From assembly GCF_014649735.1 (NCBI RefSeq), contig NZ_BMTP01000012.1, forward strand, positions 186,001-250,000: a stretch of 64,000 nucleotides of DNA. The letters are read 5' to 3'. Source of the stretch: Streptomyces lavendofoliae. GTDB lineage: Bacteria; Actinomycetota; Actinomycetes; Streptomycetales; Streptomycetaceae. A program made the translations under genes and the position numbers. Positions 50,854-58,974 of the stretch are shown here, piece by piece; position 1 is the first letter of the stretch, and each line of letters begins with the position of its first letter. The notes under the pieces were generated by a model. It did no database searches, was not told the DNA's origin, and worked only from the letters and a program-made list of their open reading frames with translations.

Positions 50854-51042
50854 ATGGGCCTGTTCAGCCGAAGCGCCGAGCCGAAGGGCTACCAGCCCAC
50901 CGACGCCGAGATCGCCGACGCCGCGCGGCAACTCAACGCCGGCAGCCACCACGCCGCCTACGACCTGACCCTCCACGCCGGCGACTACCAGCAGCAGACC
51001 GCCATGCGGATCCTCGGCGCCTGCGTCGACGAGCAGGGCTGA
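50854..51042 (+). CDS. Hypothetical protein (62 aa)
   Basis: MGLFSRSAEPKGYQPTDAEI followed by helices; the start resembles peptides near DUF2637/FtsK genes in actinomycete elements. Clear Shine-Dalgarno (GAAAGGAC). Confidence 0.58.
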   Translation: MGLFSRSAEPKGYQPTDAEIADAARQLNAGSHHAAYDLTLHAGDYQQQTAMRILGACVDEQG

Positions 51043-51121
51043 CGGCTGCCCGATCCGCCCGTCTCGCACGGGCGGTGAGGGGAGCCGGGACAGACCCGGC
51101 CCGAGCCGAAGGAGCCCCCGC

Positions 51122-51304
51122 ATGTCCGACCGCATGAAGAAGCAGGCCGAGCAGAACCGCGCCGTGGCGAAGGAACTCCGCAACCGCGACAAGAACGACG
51201 CGGCGAAGCGCTACGAGGACCGCGCCGCTGAACTCGAGTCCGGACGCGTCACCGACGTCACCGACTCGGTCAGCCGCCTCATCTCCTGGGGCTTCGGGCG
51301 CTGA
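51122..51304 (+). CDS. Charged helical protein (60 aa)
   Basis: Lys/Arg/Glu-rich helices (MKKQAEQNRAVAKELRNRDK, then NDAAKRYEDRAAELES) suggesting a coiled coil. Preceded by GAAGGAG. Function unknown. Confidence 0.58.
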   Translation: MSDRMKKQAEQNRAVAKELRNRDKNDAAKRYEDRAAELESGRVTDVTDSVSRLISWGFGR

Positions 51305-51386
51305 CGGTAGCCCGCGGTGCTCAGCCCCCGGGGTGAGCACCAAGGAGATCCGTCAGACCCCTCCTCCGACTGACGAAGGACCCGCC

Positions 51387-51599
51387 ATGTTCCCTGACCT
51401 GCTTGCTGCCCTGACGAAGGCGCGTGTCGCCCTCCTGATCGCCGGCCTCGCGTGGCTGTTCGGTGTCGCCCCGGCCTGGCCGGCGCGTGTCGGCCTCGCC
51501 GTCCTCGTCCTGGCCGCGCTCCTCCTCGACGCGGCTATCGACGAACAGAAGGCCCGTACCAAAGCCCCGCCGCCAGCCGGCTACCGCACCGCCGCCTGA
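51387..51599 (+). CDS. Two-helix membrane protein (70 aa)
   Basis: Hydrophobic segments ALLIAGLAWLFGVAPAW and VGLAVLVLAALLLDAAI. The ATG has GAAGGAC upstream; an earlier in-frame GTG lacks one. A Spd-like membrane partner of the following DUF2637-like protein is possible. Confidence 0.62.
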   Translation: MFPDLLAALTKARVALLIAGLAWLFGVAPAWPARVGLAVLVLAALLLDAAIDEQKARTKAPPPAGYRTAA

Positions 51600-51629
51600 C
51601 CACCCCCGCACCCGGAAGGAACGATCACC

Positions 51630-53018
51630 GTGAGCAGCACCTACCGCTCGTGGGACGAGCGCGAAGCTGACGCCGAGAAGACTCGCGCCGAAGCCGCCAA
51701 GCTCCAGGCCGAAGCGGCTGCCGCCACCCAGACACTCGACGCCGTCGCAGCCAGGACCGAGACCGAGAAGCTCGCCGAGCAGGTCAAGCAGGCCCGCCTC
51801 CTGAAGACGCTCACCGCGGTGGAGGACGAGGCGGCCGACGACCGGCGGCACCGACAGGAGAAGCGTCGGGAAGAGCAGCTGGACAGGGGCGTCGCGTTCA
51901 AGCAGCTCGTCACCACCATCTTCATCCTCGGCCTCCTCGCCTCTCTGCCGTCGCTGATCGACTACTTCCTCGACCTCCGCGCCGAGGGCAAGCCGGACAC
52001 CGGGCCCGCCTGGTACCTGCTGCCCGTGCCGTTCTTCCTGGAGCTGCTGGCGCTGACGTCAGTCAGGGGCACCCAGTGGGCGGTCCGCAAGGGCTTCGCC
52101 CGATGGCCGTTCTGGATCCTGACCGGCGTACTGGCTGGGTTCGCCGGCTACATCAACGGCACTAAGGGTGCCGAGCTGTTCGGCCCGATCGCTGGCACCG
52201 CCCTGGCTGCGACGTCGATCGCCGGGCCGGTGCTCATCGAGATCCGGGAGCTGATCGAAGCCAGGACTGCAGGGGACAACCGGAGCGCTGCCCAGCGGGC
52301 TGCCGACAAGGCGAAGGCCCGAGCCGAGGCGGCCAAGGCCGCGAAGCAGCGCAAGAAGCGGCAGCAGCAGGACCGTGAGCGCGAGGCCCTGTTCCCGAAT
52401 GAGTTCAAGGAGTACCGGAAGATTCTGGCGTCGGTCCCGGCTGATTCCCTGAGTCGTGACGACGCGTGGTCCGAGGCTCAGGTAGCTGTCCGCTTCCCCA
52501 AGGTGTACGACCGCTTCCAAGACCTGCTCGCGCTGCCCGGTGCCCCAGCCCGCCCCGTGGTCCTGGATGCCGCCTGGCGCGACGTCGAAGGCGGCCCGCT
52601 CGGCACCACTGCCGCCTCCCTCGCCCGCCGGCTGCAGGCGGAGAAGAACCTCGCCGACGTTCTCCAGGCCGCCGAGTACACCCCCGAGCGCGTCGCGGTC
52701 GAGCACCTCCTCGCCGACCTGTTCCCGGACCGACTCGGCGGCGAGGAAGGCCCCGCAGGGGCGGTTCCCGGAAAGGGCCCACAGGGGCCCTCTAAGACCC
52801 CTGGAGCCCTTGGGGGGATTGAGAAGCAGCCGGTTGGCCGTGCGCCTCGCAAGGACGCCACTGAGCCCCTCCGCGAGGCCGACATCGAAGCCGCCAAGAA
52901 GCTCCGCGACGCAGTGCCGCCCGCCCAGTTCTCCACCCCCGCGGTCGCCAAGCTCCTCGGCCGCAGCAAGGTCTACGCCCGCCGCGTCCGCGACGCCGTC
53001 CAGTCCGAGCAGAACTGA
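51630..53018 (+). CDS. DUF2637-like membrane protein (transfer/Spd-like)
   Basis: A 462-residue protein. An N-terminal coiled coil (AEAAKLQAEAAAATQTLDAV, then EKLAEQVKQARLL) precedes about four membrane helices at residues about 90-210 (TTIFILGLLASLPSLIDYFL; YLLPVPFFLELLALT; FWILTGVLAGFAGYIN; GTALAATSIAGPVLIEI). A basic Lys-rich linker and a C-terminal HTH-like segment follow (FSTPAVAKLLGRSKVYARRV). In actinomycete conjugative elements such proteins lie directly before the FtsK/TraB translocase. The gap to that gene is 11 bases. Confidence 0.8.
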   Translation: MSSTYRSWDEREADAEKTRAEAAKLQAEAAAATQTLDAVAARTETEKLAEQVKQARLLKTLTAVEDEAADDRRHRQEKRREEQLDRGVAFKQLVTTIFILGLLASLPSLIDYFLDLRAEGKPDTGPAWYLLPVPFFLELLALTSVRGTQWAVRKGFARWPFWILTGVLAGFAGYINGTKGAELFGPIAGTALAATSIAGPVLIEIRELIEARTAGDNRSAAQRAADKAKARAEAAKAAKQRKKRQQQDREREALFPNEFKEYRKILASVPADSLSRDDAWSEAQVAVRFPKVYDRFQDLLALPGAPARPVVLDAAWRDVEGGPLGTTAASLARRLQAEKNLADVLQAAEYTPERVAVEHLLADLFPDRLGGEEGPAGAVPGKGPQGPSKTPGALGGIEKQPVGRAPRKDATEPLREADIEAAKKLRDAVPPAQFSTPAVAKLLGRSKVYARRVRDAVQSEQN

Positions 53019-53029
53019 GGACCGCAGCC

Positions 53030-55060
53030 ATGACTACCGCCGCCCACACCCCGCAGCAGACGGCCGACCGGCCGGCGTTGACTCTCGTGACCGACCAGCC
53101 GCAGCCGCTCGAGGGCACGGTCGTCAAGCACCAGGGCGCACCCCTCGACCGGCCTGCTTGGGTCCTCTCCGGCTCGGAGCTCGCCCGGCAGGCCGGCCGT
53201 CACGCCGTCGACAACCGGCTCTACATCGGCTGGACCCTCCGCGGCTACGGCCGGCTCGCCCGCCGCTTCATCGACGGCTGGCGCGACGACTACCCGCAGC
53301 TGATCCACACCGCCCGTGCCGAGCTGAAGGCCGCCAAGGGCGACATGAACACCGAGCGCAGCATGAAGAGCGCCGTCGAGCGGTACCGCGCCGAGTACAC
53401 CCGGCACCGTCAGATCTACGCCGCCAAGACCGGGGGATGGGCTGCCGCCGCGTCGACCGCCGCCGGGGTCGGCGTCGCCCAGGGCGGGCTGTGGGTGTCG
53501 GTCCTCCTCGGCATGGTCACCGTCACCGTCGGCGCCATGCGTGGCCGGCCCTCCGCCATCGCCCTGGAGGACGACCCGGGCCGTATCGAGATCCTGGCCG
53601 TCGAGGGTGAGCCGTTCCCGATCGCCGACGCGTCCAGCCGCACCGAGGCCGCCGAGTGCGTGCGCCGGGCCCTGGTCTCCGAAGGCGTGAACGTCGCGTC
53701 GGTGGAGGCGAACCGGCGCTACGACTGGGGCTGGGAGGTGACCGTCCGGCTGAAGAAGGGCACCCCTGCTGACCTGATCGCCAAGGCGCCCGAGCTGGAG
53801 ACTCCTCTCGACCTGCCCACGGACGGACTGCTGTGCCAGCCGCTGCGAAAGAAGCGGTCGCAGGTTGTGCTGCGGCTTGTGGAGGGTGACCCGTTCGAGA
53901 GCATGCCGGCGCTGCCGGACCGGGCGCCGAACAGCTTGCGGATGCGGGACAAGGCTCTCGTCGGCAAGCGGATGGACGGTCAGGCGACTGAGCTGTCGTT
54001 CCTCGGCGTCCACTTCATCGCCATCGCTTCCTCTGGTGGCGGCAAGTCGGTGACGCTGCGGACGATCGGTGACGTCCTCACCGCGTGCGAGGACGTGGTC
54101 GTCGTCGACCTCGATCCGGGCGGCAACGGCCTGGAACCGCTCGCCGAGGCGGTCGGGGTGCGGGTGGTCGGCGCGGACGAGATGCACCTGATCGAAGCGG
54201 TCCTCGAAAAGCTCCTGAAGATCGCGAAGGCTCGGGCGACCCTGCTCGGGAAGCTCGGCATGGGCGACAACTGGGTCCCCTCCCGGGAGTACCCGGCGAT
54301 CGTCGCCCTAGTGGACGAGTACCCGCAGCTGTCCCAGAAGGCCAAGGCGCTGGTCGTCGCGATCCTCCGCGTCGGCCGCAAGTCCCGCGTGCAGATCGGG
54401 CTGGCCGCCCAGGAGGCCACTAAGGACTCGATCGGTGCCACGATCGCCGACTCCATCGCCCTGAAGATCGTCGGCCCGAGCAGGCACCAGGACATCGTGC
54501 AGGTCTTCGGCGCCGGAGCCGGTGCGAACGGCTGGCGGCCCGACCGGCTCCACCCCGCCCAGGGCGAAGACCCGGCCGACGCCGGCAAGGTCTACATCAT
54601 GGGCGGCGGCTCCACCGACCCTCTGATCCACAAGTTCATCGCCATCGGTCCCGAGGAGGGCAAGCGGCGGGCCGCCGAGCGCGCCAGGGCCGGGCGGCCG
54701 TGGATCGACGCTGTGTCCCTTGAGGCGGCGGGCGTGACGTTCGACGACCTCGACACCATCCGCCCTCACGACCGGCTCCCGGAGCCGATTGAGCTCGCCC
54801 GCGCCGCCTTCACGGCCGGCGACGACCCGGAGCGGATGACGACCATCGAGCTGTACGAGTACGTGGCCGCCGCCGCCCCGGAGACCTGGGCGCCCCGCGA
54901 GGGCGAAGAGGCCGAGCAGGGACGGAACCGCTTCCTCGAAGCCCTCCGCGACGCCGCCGCCGAGGTCGCCCCGAACGTCGACATGAAGACCCGGCAGTGG
55001 CGCGGAGGTCGCGGCTACTACCTCTCGACGCTGATCGAATTGACTGGCGAAGACGCCTGA
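53030..55060 (+). CDS. FtsK/SpoIIIE-type DNA translocase (TraB/TraSA-like)
   Basis: A 676-residue motor protein. Two hydrophobic segments (WAAAASTAAGVGVAQGGLWV, then SVLLGMVTVTVGA) lie near residues 135-165. The RecA-like ATPase has Walker A ASSGGGKSVTLR near residue 345 and Walker B AIVALVDEYPQL near 430, with LRVGRKSRVQIGLAAQEATK. A C-terminal winged-helix-like region (TTIELYEYVAAAAPE ... QWRGGRGYYLSTLIEL) resembles the DNA-recognition end of TraB/FtsK. Known TraB proteins move double-stranded DNA between mycelial cells. A phage role in segregation or packaging is the alternative. Confidence 0.86.
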   Translation: MTTAAHTPQQTADRPALTLVTDQPQPLEGTVVKHQGAPLDRPAWVLSGSELARQAGRHAVDNRLYIGWTLRGYGRLARRFIDGWRDDYPQLIHTARAELKAAKGDMNTERSMKSAVERYRAEYTRHRQIYAAKTGGWAAAASTAAGVGVAQGGLWVSVLLGMVTVTVGAMRGRPSAIALEDDPGRIEILAVEGEPFPIADASSRTEAAECVRRALVSEGVNVASVEANRRYDWGWEVTVRLKKGTPADLIAKAPELETPLDLPTDGLLCQPLRKKRSQVVLRLVEGDPFESMPALPDRAPNSLRMRDKALVGKRMDGQATELSFLGVHFIAIASSGGGKSVTLRTIGDVLTACEDVVVVDLDPGGNGLEPLAEAVGVRVVGADEMHLIEAVLEKLLKIAKARATLLGKLGMGDNWVPSREYPAIVALVDEYPQLSQKAKALVVAILRVGRKSRVQIGLAAQEATKDSIGATIADSIALKIVGPSRHQDIVQVFGAGAGANGWRPDRLHPAQGEDPADAGKVYIMGGGSTDPLIHKFIAIGPEEGKRRAAERARAGRPWIDAVSLEAAGVTFDDLDTIRPHDRLPEPIELARAAFTAGDDPERMTTIELYEYVAAAAPETWAPREGEEAEQGRNRFLEALRDAAAEVAPNVDMKTRQWRGGRGYYLSTLIELTGEDA

Positions 55061-55079
55061 ATCCCGGACCGGGGGGGGC

Positions 55080-55222
55080 GTGACGTCGCAGGTCACAGCC
55101 GTGACGCCCCCCGTGACAGGCCCGTGACGGCTCCTCGAAGCCCGTGACGCGTCACGCCCCCGTCACGCCCACCATCACCCGCCTGACCTGCGACGTCATG
55201 GGTCGTCACGCGCCCTGTCACG
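55080..55222. repeat. Inverted GTGAC/GTCAC array with a long hairpin, downstream of the translocase gene
   Basis: GTGAC occurs at 55080, 55101, 55113, 55124 and 55144. GTCAC occurs at 55092, 55151, 55162, 55205 and 55217. Spacings of 11-12 bases recur. A perfect palindrome CGTGACGCGTCACG spans 55143-55156. A perfect 15-bp inverted repeat (TGACGTCGCAGGTCA at 55081-55095, its complement at 55184-55198) encloses it. GTCACGC is also the core of the iterons in the initiator gene. A TraB-recognised transfer locus (clt-like) or a second origin is likely. Confidence 0.8.
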
Positions 55223-55265
55223 CCCTAAATGAGAAGAACATCCCGAAACCCAAGGAGAACCGATC

Positions 55266-55601
55266 ATGACCAGCTGGAAGCCCAACCGCCGCGACGCCAA
55301 GCGCTTCACCGAAGCCGTCATCCCCGGCAAGACTTACTACTCCATCTCCGAGTGCGCGCAGCCCTGGGGCGCCGAGTGGGTGATCAACGAGCACGTCTTC
55401 AAGCCCGGCACCCGCTGGAACCCCACCCCCAAGTGCGGCACCCTCAGCCCCCAGATGCTCCTCGCCAACTACGGCGAGATCTACGACACCCCGCCCCCCG
55501 GGCTCCCGTTCCTCGACCAGCGGGGCCGGCGTGAGCCGCTGTACTACCCGGACCCGGCCAAGGCCATCCCCGTAGACCGCCAGAAGGCTGGCCGGCGATG
55601 A
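55266..55601 (+). CDS. Hypothetical protein (111 aa)
   Basis: A soluble basic protein (IPGKTYYSISECAQPWGAEW, then VINEHVFKPGTRWNPTPKCG). AAGGAG precedes the ATG. It lies directly after the repeat array. Unknown function. Confidence 0.62.
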   Translation: MTSWKPNRRDAKRFTEAVIPGKTYYSISECAQPWGAEWVINEHVFKPGTRWNPTPKCGTLSPQMLLANYGEIYDTPPPGLPFLDQRGRREPLYYPDPAKAIPVDRQKAGRR

Positions 55602-56095
55602 CCACGACCCTCACCGCCGCCACTCGCCGCGCGGCACGGCTGACCCTCGATGAGCGGCTGACCCTCACGCTGCTGGACATGGACGAGCACCTCGACCAGG
55701 CAGCGGTCGCCTTCGAGGTCAACACCGCCCACATGCCGGCAGCCGACCCGGTCCCCGCGGCGCCGATCCTGCCGCCCGCGCCGCTGACCGTCGGCCCGTA
55801 CACCACCCCGATCGCCGCCGTCCTGCAAAGGGCCCTGGCGCGGCTGCGGACGGTCGGCTGGTGCGCAGAGCACTGGGACGAGCAGGGCGCCATCTGCCTC
55901 GTCCGCGCCATCCGCACCGAAGCCGGCGGCGGGTCCGTGGGGGCCGAGGCGTGCCAGCTCCTCCTCGACGTCATCCGCGCCGAGTTCGGGCCCTGGGAAA
56001 CCGTCCCCTCCTGGAACGACGCCCAAGTCGGGCCCGCCGTCCCGCTCCGCATCCTCGGCCAAGCCGCCGACCAAGCCGCAGCCCGCGGCATCTAA
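55598..56095 (+). CDS. DUF6197-like protein (165 aa)
   Basis: The core LQRALARLRTVGWCAEHWDE, then GAICLVRAIRTEAGG ... ACQLLLDVIRAEFG matches DUF6197, a family common in Streptomyces phages and elements. No catalytic motif. ATGA overlap with the previous gene. Confidence 0.72.
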   Translation: MTTTLTAATRRAARLTLDERLTLTLLDMDEHLDQAAVAFEVNTAHMPAADPVPAAPILPPAPLTVGPYTTPIAAVLQRALARLRTVGWCAEHWDEQGAICLVRAIRTEAGGGSVGAEACQLLLDVIRAEFGPWETVPSWNDAQVGPAVPLRILGQAADQAAARGI

Positions 56096-56109
56096 CCGGA
56101 AGGAAGCTC

Positions 56110-56289
56110 ATGCCCAAGCCGACGTACATCCTCACCGCCACCAGCCGCACCGGCCAGAAGGTCAACCTCATCACCGGCGGCCCGACCGACTTCGTAGCGG
56201 TCTACGACGAAGCCGACCTCAAGCGCCGTCTCGAAGCCGCCAAAGCCGACCCCCGCGACCTCGACGTCACCGTCCAGCGCGTCAACTGA
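56110..56289 (+). CDS. Small hypothetical protein (59 aa)
   Basis: MPKPTYILTATSRTGQKVNL ... DLKRRLEAAKADPRDLDV: a beta hairpin and helix. Shine-Dalgarno GGAAGG. Unknown. Confidence 0.6.
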   Translation: MPKPTYILTATSRTGQKVNLITGGPTDFVAVYDEADLKRRLEAAKADPRDLDVTVQRVN

Positions 56290-56295
56290 AAGGAA

Positions 56296-56604
56296 ATGAC
56301 CACGGGAATCCGCATCTCACACAGCACCGGGCAGACACGCTCCGCCCTCACGATCAGCAACCTCGGACAGCAGCTCGCTCACGTCCTCCCCGCCCGCGAC
56401 TGGCGGAAGATTCAGCACCTGTTCGGCGGCCGATTCGCCGACATCGCCCACATCCCGTCACGAGAAGCCGGGAAGATCGCCGACATCCTCTGCAAGGCAG
56501 CTGGCGACCGCCGCATGCCATCCGAGTGGGCCGACCTAGCCCGCCTCTTCGCAGACGCCGGCCACCGCGCCGCCCGCTCCGGGCAGACCTGGACCTGGGA
56601 GTAG
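56296..56604 (+). CDS. Hypothetical protein (102 aa)
   Basis: A helical protein with no motif (QQLAHVLPARDWRKIQHLFG, then REAGKIADILCKAAGDRRMP). AAAGGAA precedes the ATG. Last gene of the second rightward operon, followed by a terminator. Confidence 0.62.
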   Translation: MTTGIRISHSTGQTRSALTISNLGQQLAHVLPARDWRKIQHLFGGRFADIAHIPSREAGKIADILCKAAGDRRMPSEWADLARLFADAGHRAARSGQTWTWE

Positions 56605-56629
56605 CCGGCAACCCGACGGACAGCGCAGC

Positions 56630-56660
56630 GTCCCCCGCCCAGGCTCAGTGGGCGGGGGAC
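56630..56660. terminator. Bidirectional terminator
   Basis: A 12-bp perfect stem (GTCCCCCGCCCA/TGGGCGGGGGAC) with a 7-base loop. The stop codon of the converging small gene lies in the loop. Confidence 0.82.
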
Positions 56661-56824
56661 TCCTGCGAGTCCACGGACGACCGGGCCCGCGCCAACCACC
56701 TGCCGGTGCCGATCGACCGCGACGGCGCCAGCACCGGCTCCAGGCCGAACAGCCGACACAGCCGGGCCAGTTCCACCGCGCACTCCTCACGCGAATCCGC
56801 CTGCACGCTGAACACCGTCGCCAT
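56645..56824 (-). CDS. Small hypothetical protein, reversed (59 aa)
   Basis: MATVFSVQADSREECAVELA ... GLEPVLAPSRSIGTGRWLAR: a compact alpha/beta peptide. Reversed between the two rightward blocks and possibly expressed in the lysogen. Support comes from compositional fit and the terminator arrangement. Confidence 0.52.
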   Translation of the reverse strand: MATVFSVQADSREECAVELARLCRLFGLEPVLAPSRSIGTGRWLARARSSVDSQESPAH

Positions 56825-56891
56825 GCGATCAGTGTGAAGTGCGCGGCGTCCATAAGGACGCGATTCGGTCCACGACGGCCCGTTCTCGTCT

Positions 56892-56920
56892 TTGCTGGAC
56901 GGACAGATCACCTGTATGTC
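56892..56920 (+). promoter_or_regulatory. Rightward promoter before the packaging/head genes
   Basis: TTGCTG and TATGTC with a 17-base spacer. The transcript would begin near 56927 and meets an intrinsic terminator about 40-60 bases later, suggesting controlled read-through. Confidence 0.55.
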
Positions 56921-56963
56921 ACACTGCCATCGGCGGTCCACACGTGTGTCGCCTTCCGCTAAG

Positions 56964-56988
56964 CCCCCAGCCGTCGCCGGGGGTTTTT
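56964..56988 (+). terminator. Intrinsic terminator in the leader of the late operon
   Basis: CCCCC-10-GGGGG followed by TTTTT: a canonical terminator, here upstream of the first late gene and just downstream of a promoter. Antitermination or attenuation is likely. Confidence 0.8.
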
Positions 56989-57008
56989 CTGCGTTTCGGG
57001 GAGGCGTG

Positions 57009-57254
57009 ATGCACCCGGCCGAGCTGTATCCCGACGACCTCGTGTACGAGCACGAAGCGACTGAAGCGACCGGAGTTCCGGGAACCGTCATCCGACAGTG
57101 GGCGCGACGCGGGAAGATCCAGAAGTTCACGGGCGACCCGAAGCAGTACTCAGGGCAAGGCCACGAGTACAAGACGATGTACGCCCTCCCCGAAGTCAAG
57201 GCGCGGGCCGCCGCGTACAAGCCGACGCCCCAGCGCGCCCGTCGCGCCGCCTAG
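57009..57254 (+). CDS. HTH protein at the head of the late operon (81 aa)
   Basis: A MerR/excisionase-like fold (VYEHEATEATGVPGTVIRQW, then ARRGKIQKFTGDPKQYSGQG and EYKTMYALPEVKARA). Its place between the leader terminator and the structural genes suggests a late regulator. ATG chosen; a GTG one codon before is possible. Confidence 0.7.
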   Translation: MHPAELYPDDLVYEHEATEATGVPGTVIRQWARRGKIQKFTGDPKQYSGQGHEYKTMYALPEVKARAAAYKPTPQRARRAA

Positions 57255-57358
57255 TCGTCCTGCCGCCTGTCGGGCCCCTGCCGAGACGGCAGGACACCCG
57301 CTCCGGGGAGCCGTCACCTCACCGAACCCGGAGCGGGCCCATTCGCGAGGAGGTGCCC

Positions 57359-58396
57359 GTGCCGCTGCCTCCCGGCCTGTCGGCCGTCACCGTCACCGGC
57401 ACCTACAAGCACCCCGACGGCACCGCGCTCAAGGGGAAGGTTCTCTTCACCCCGGAGCCGGCGATCCTCACGTCGGCGACGCACGGCACCCTGCTCCTCG
57501 GCACCGTCGAAGCCGTCCCCGACGTGAACGGCCTCGTCAGCGTCACCCTGCTCGCCACCGACGACGCGGACGTCACCCCGACTGGCTGGACGTACCGGGT
57601 GCAGGAGCGCTGGTACGACGCCCCCGGCCGCTCCTACCCGTTGTCCCTGCCCGCCGCGGCCCCTACGGTCGACCTGGCCGACGTGGCGCCGACCGCTCCC
57701 GCCACAGGCGAGTACGTCGTGGTCACCGGGCCCGCTGGCCCGCAAGGCCCCGCAGGTGCCGACGGGTCGAACGCGGACGCGGAGGCGTACACCGATGCAG
57801 CCGTCAGCGCGCACGCAGCCGCGACCGACCCGCACGGCGACCGGGCATGGTCGGATACGAAGTTCGCCACCCTCACCGCCCTCGGCACGGTCAACGCGGC
57901 CGTCACCGACCTCGACGGCTTCGTACAGGACTGCCTCACCCGCGTAGCCGCCATTGAGCAAGGCACCGCATGGCTCTCAGGGCTCCAGGTCGCCGGGAAC
58001 GCCACAGTCTCGGGCGGCAACCTGACGGTCACGGACTTCACCAAGGGCTACCGGTTCCGACGCGACGGCGGGGCGCTCGACCTCGAAGCCACCGGCGCCG
58101 ATCTGATCGTCAGCAACTGGTCCGGGACTGGGTTCAACGGGACGCAGCGCAGCTACATGCGGCTCTCGGGTGACGCCCAGAACATGCAGATCGCCGGCAG
58201 GGTCGAGTACGTTGACGCGCTGTACGGAGCCACCCGGCACGTCCTCGATGGAGCCGCCAACACGGCAGGCTTCTTCGGCGCCACGCCCGTCGGCCGGCAG
58301 ACCGTCACCGGATCCTGGGCCGACGGAACCGCGCTCCAGTCCGCGCTAGCCGCCCTCGAAGCCCTCGGGCTGATCACCGACAACACGACCGCCTGA
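57359..58396 (+). CDS. Phage structural protein with collagen-like stretch
   Basis: A 345-residue protein. The N-terminal about 115 residues form an Ig/CNA-B-like or tail-adaptor domain (VTGTYKHPDGTALKGKVLFT). A short collagen run follows (GPAGPQGPAGADG near 122-134), then a coiled helix with HAAATDPHGDRAW. The C-terminal beta-rich half is typical of receptor-binding or fibre proteins. It lies upstream of the terminase genes, an unusual place for a tail fibre. GTG start behind GAGGAG. Confidence 0.78.
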   Translation: MPLPPGLSAVTVTGTYKHPDGTALKGKVLFTPEPAILTSATHGTLLLGTVEAVPDVNGLVSVTLLATDDADVTPTGWTYRVQERWYDAPGRSYPLSLPAAAPTVDLADVAPTAPATGEYVVVTGPAGPQGPAGADGSNADAEAYTDAAVSAHAAATDPHGDRAWSDTKFATLTALGTVNAAVTDLDGFVQDCLTRVAAIEQGTAWLSGLQVAGNATVSGGNLTVTDFTKGYRFRRDGGALDLEATGADLIVSNWSGTGFNGTQRSYMRLSGDAQNMQIAGRVEYVDALYGATRHVLDGAANTAGFFGATPVGRQTVTGSWADGTALQSALAALEALGLITDNTTA

Positions 58397-58411
58397 CCCC
58401 TGGAGTAGGCC

Positions 58412-58738
58412 ATGCCTCGCGTAGCTGTCCCCGTCACCCAGGCCTCGCGCGCAGGCACGGTCCTGCCCGCGGCCACGACCGGCGACCCCGTCAACAACCA
58501 CAGCGTGGCCAACGATGGCCGTGTCGCCCTGCTGGTGAACAACACCGGCGCCTCGTCGAGGGACATCACGTTCCGGGCCACTCGCACCGTCGACGGGCTC
58601 ACCGCGCCCACGCGCGTCGAGAGCGTCCCCGCGGGCGAGACGCAGCTGTTCGGGCCTTTCGACCCGAACGACTACGGCACGACCCTGAACTTCGACGTCG
58701 CGCACGCCGAGCTCACCATCAACGCCATCCGTATCTGA
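58412..58738 (+). CDS. Probable minor structural protein (108 aa)
   Basis: A beta-rich protein (VAVPVTQASRAGTVLPAATT; VALLVNNTGASSRDITFRAT; LFGPFDPNDYGTTLNFDVAH) like small capsid-decoration or fibre-associated proteins found next to this fibre gene. GGAG precedes the ATG, and the stop overlaps the next start. Confidence 0.65.
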   Translation: MPRVAVPVTQASRAGTVLPAATTGDPVNNHSVANDGRVALLVNNTGASSRDITFRATRTVDGLTAPTRVESVPAGETQLFGPFDPNDYGTTLNFDVAHAELTINAIRI

Positions 58739-58974
58739 TGGCCGTGCATCGACAGCTCTCCATCACGCGACAAGGGCTCACTGTCGACAGTCACGAGCTT
58801 TGCGTACTGGACGAACCCATCACGGTGGAGCACATCGCGGACGACTTGCACGTCGTCCGGGTAGCCATCCTGGTTGAGCAAGTGGACGCTGACGATCCCG
58901 CATTCCACCAGGACCGGACTACCACTTACTCCCTTCCGCGCAGCCCCCTCAGCGTGACTGACGTCAGTCCCTGA
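58738..58974 (+). CDS. Hypothetical protein (78 aa)
   Basis: Beta-strand/helix mixture (ITRQGLTVDSHELCVLDEPI, then IADDLHVVRVAILVEQVDAD). TGATG overlap with the previous gene; its end overlaps the converging gene by 11 bases. Unknown. Confidence 0.55.
   Translation: MAVHRQLSITRQGLTVDSHELCVLDEPITVEHIADDLHVVRVAILVEQVDADDPAFHQDRTTTYSLPRSPLSVTDVSP

Noticed and set aside
55080..55222. tRNA or structured RNA gene
   Set aside because: No cloverleaf or TPsiC-like loop; the self-complementarity is explained by the GTGAC/GTCAC repeats.
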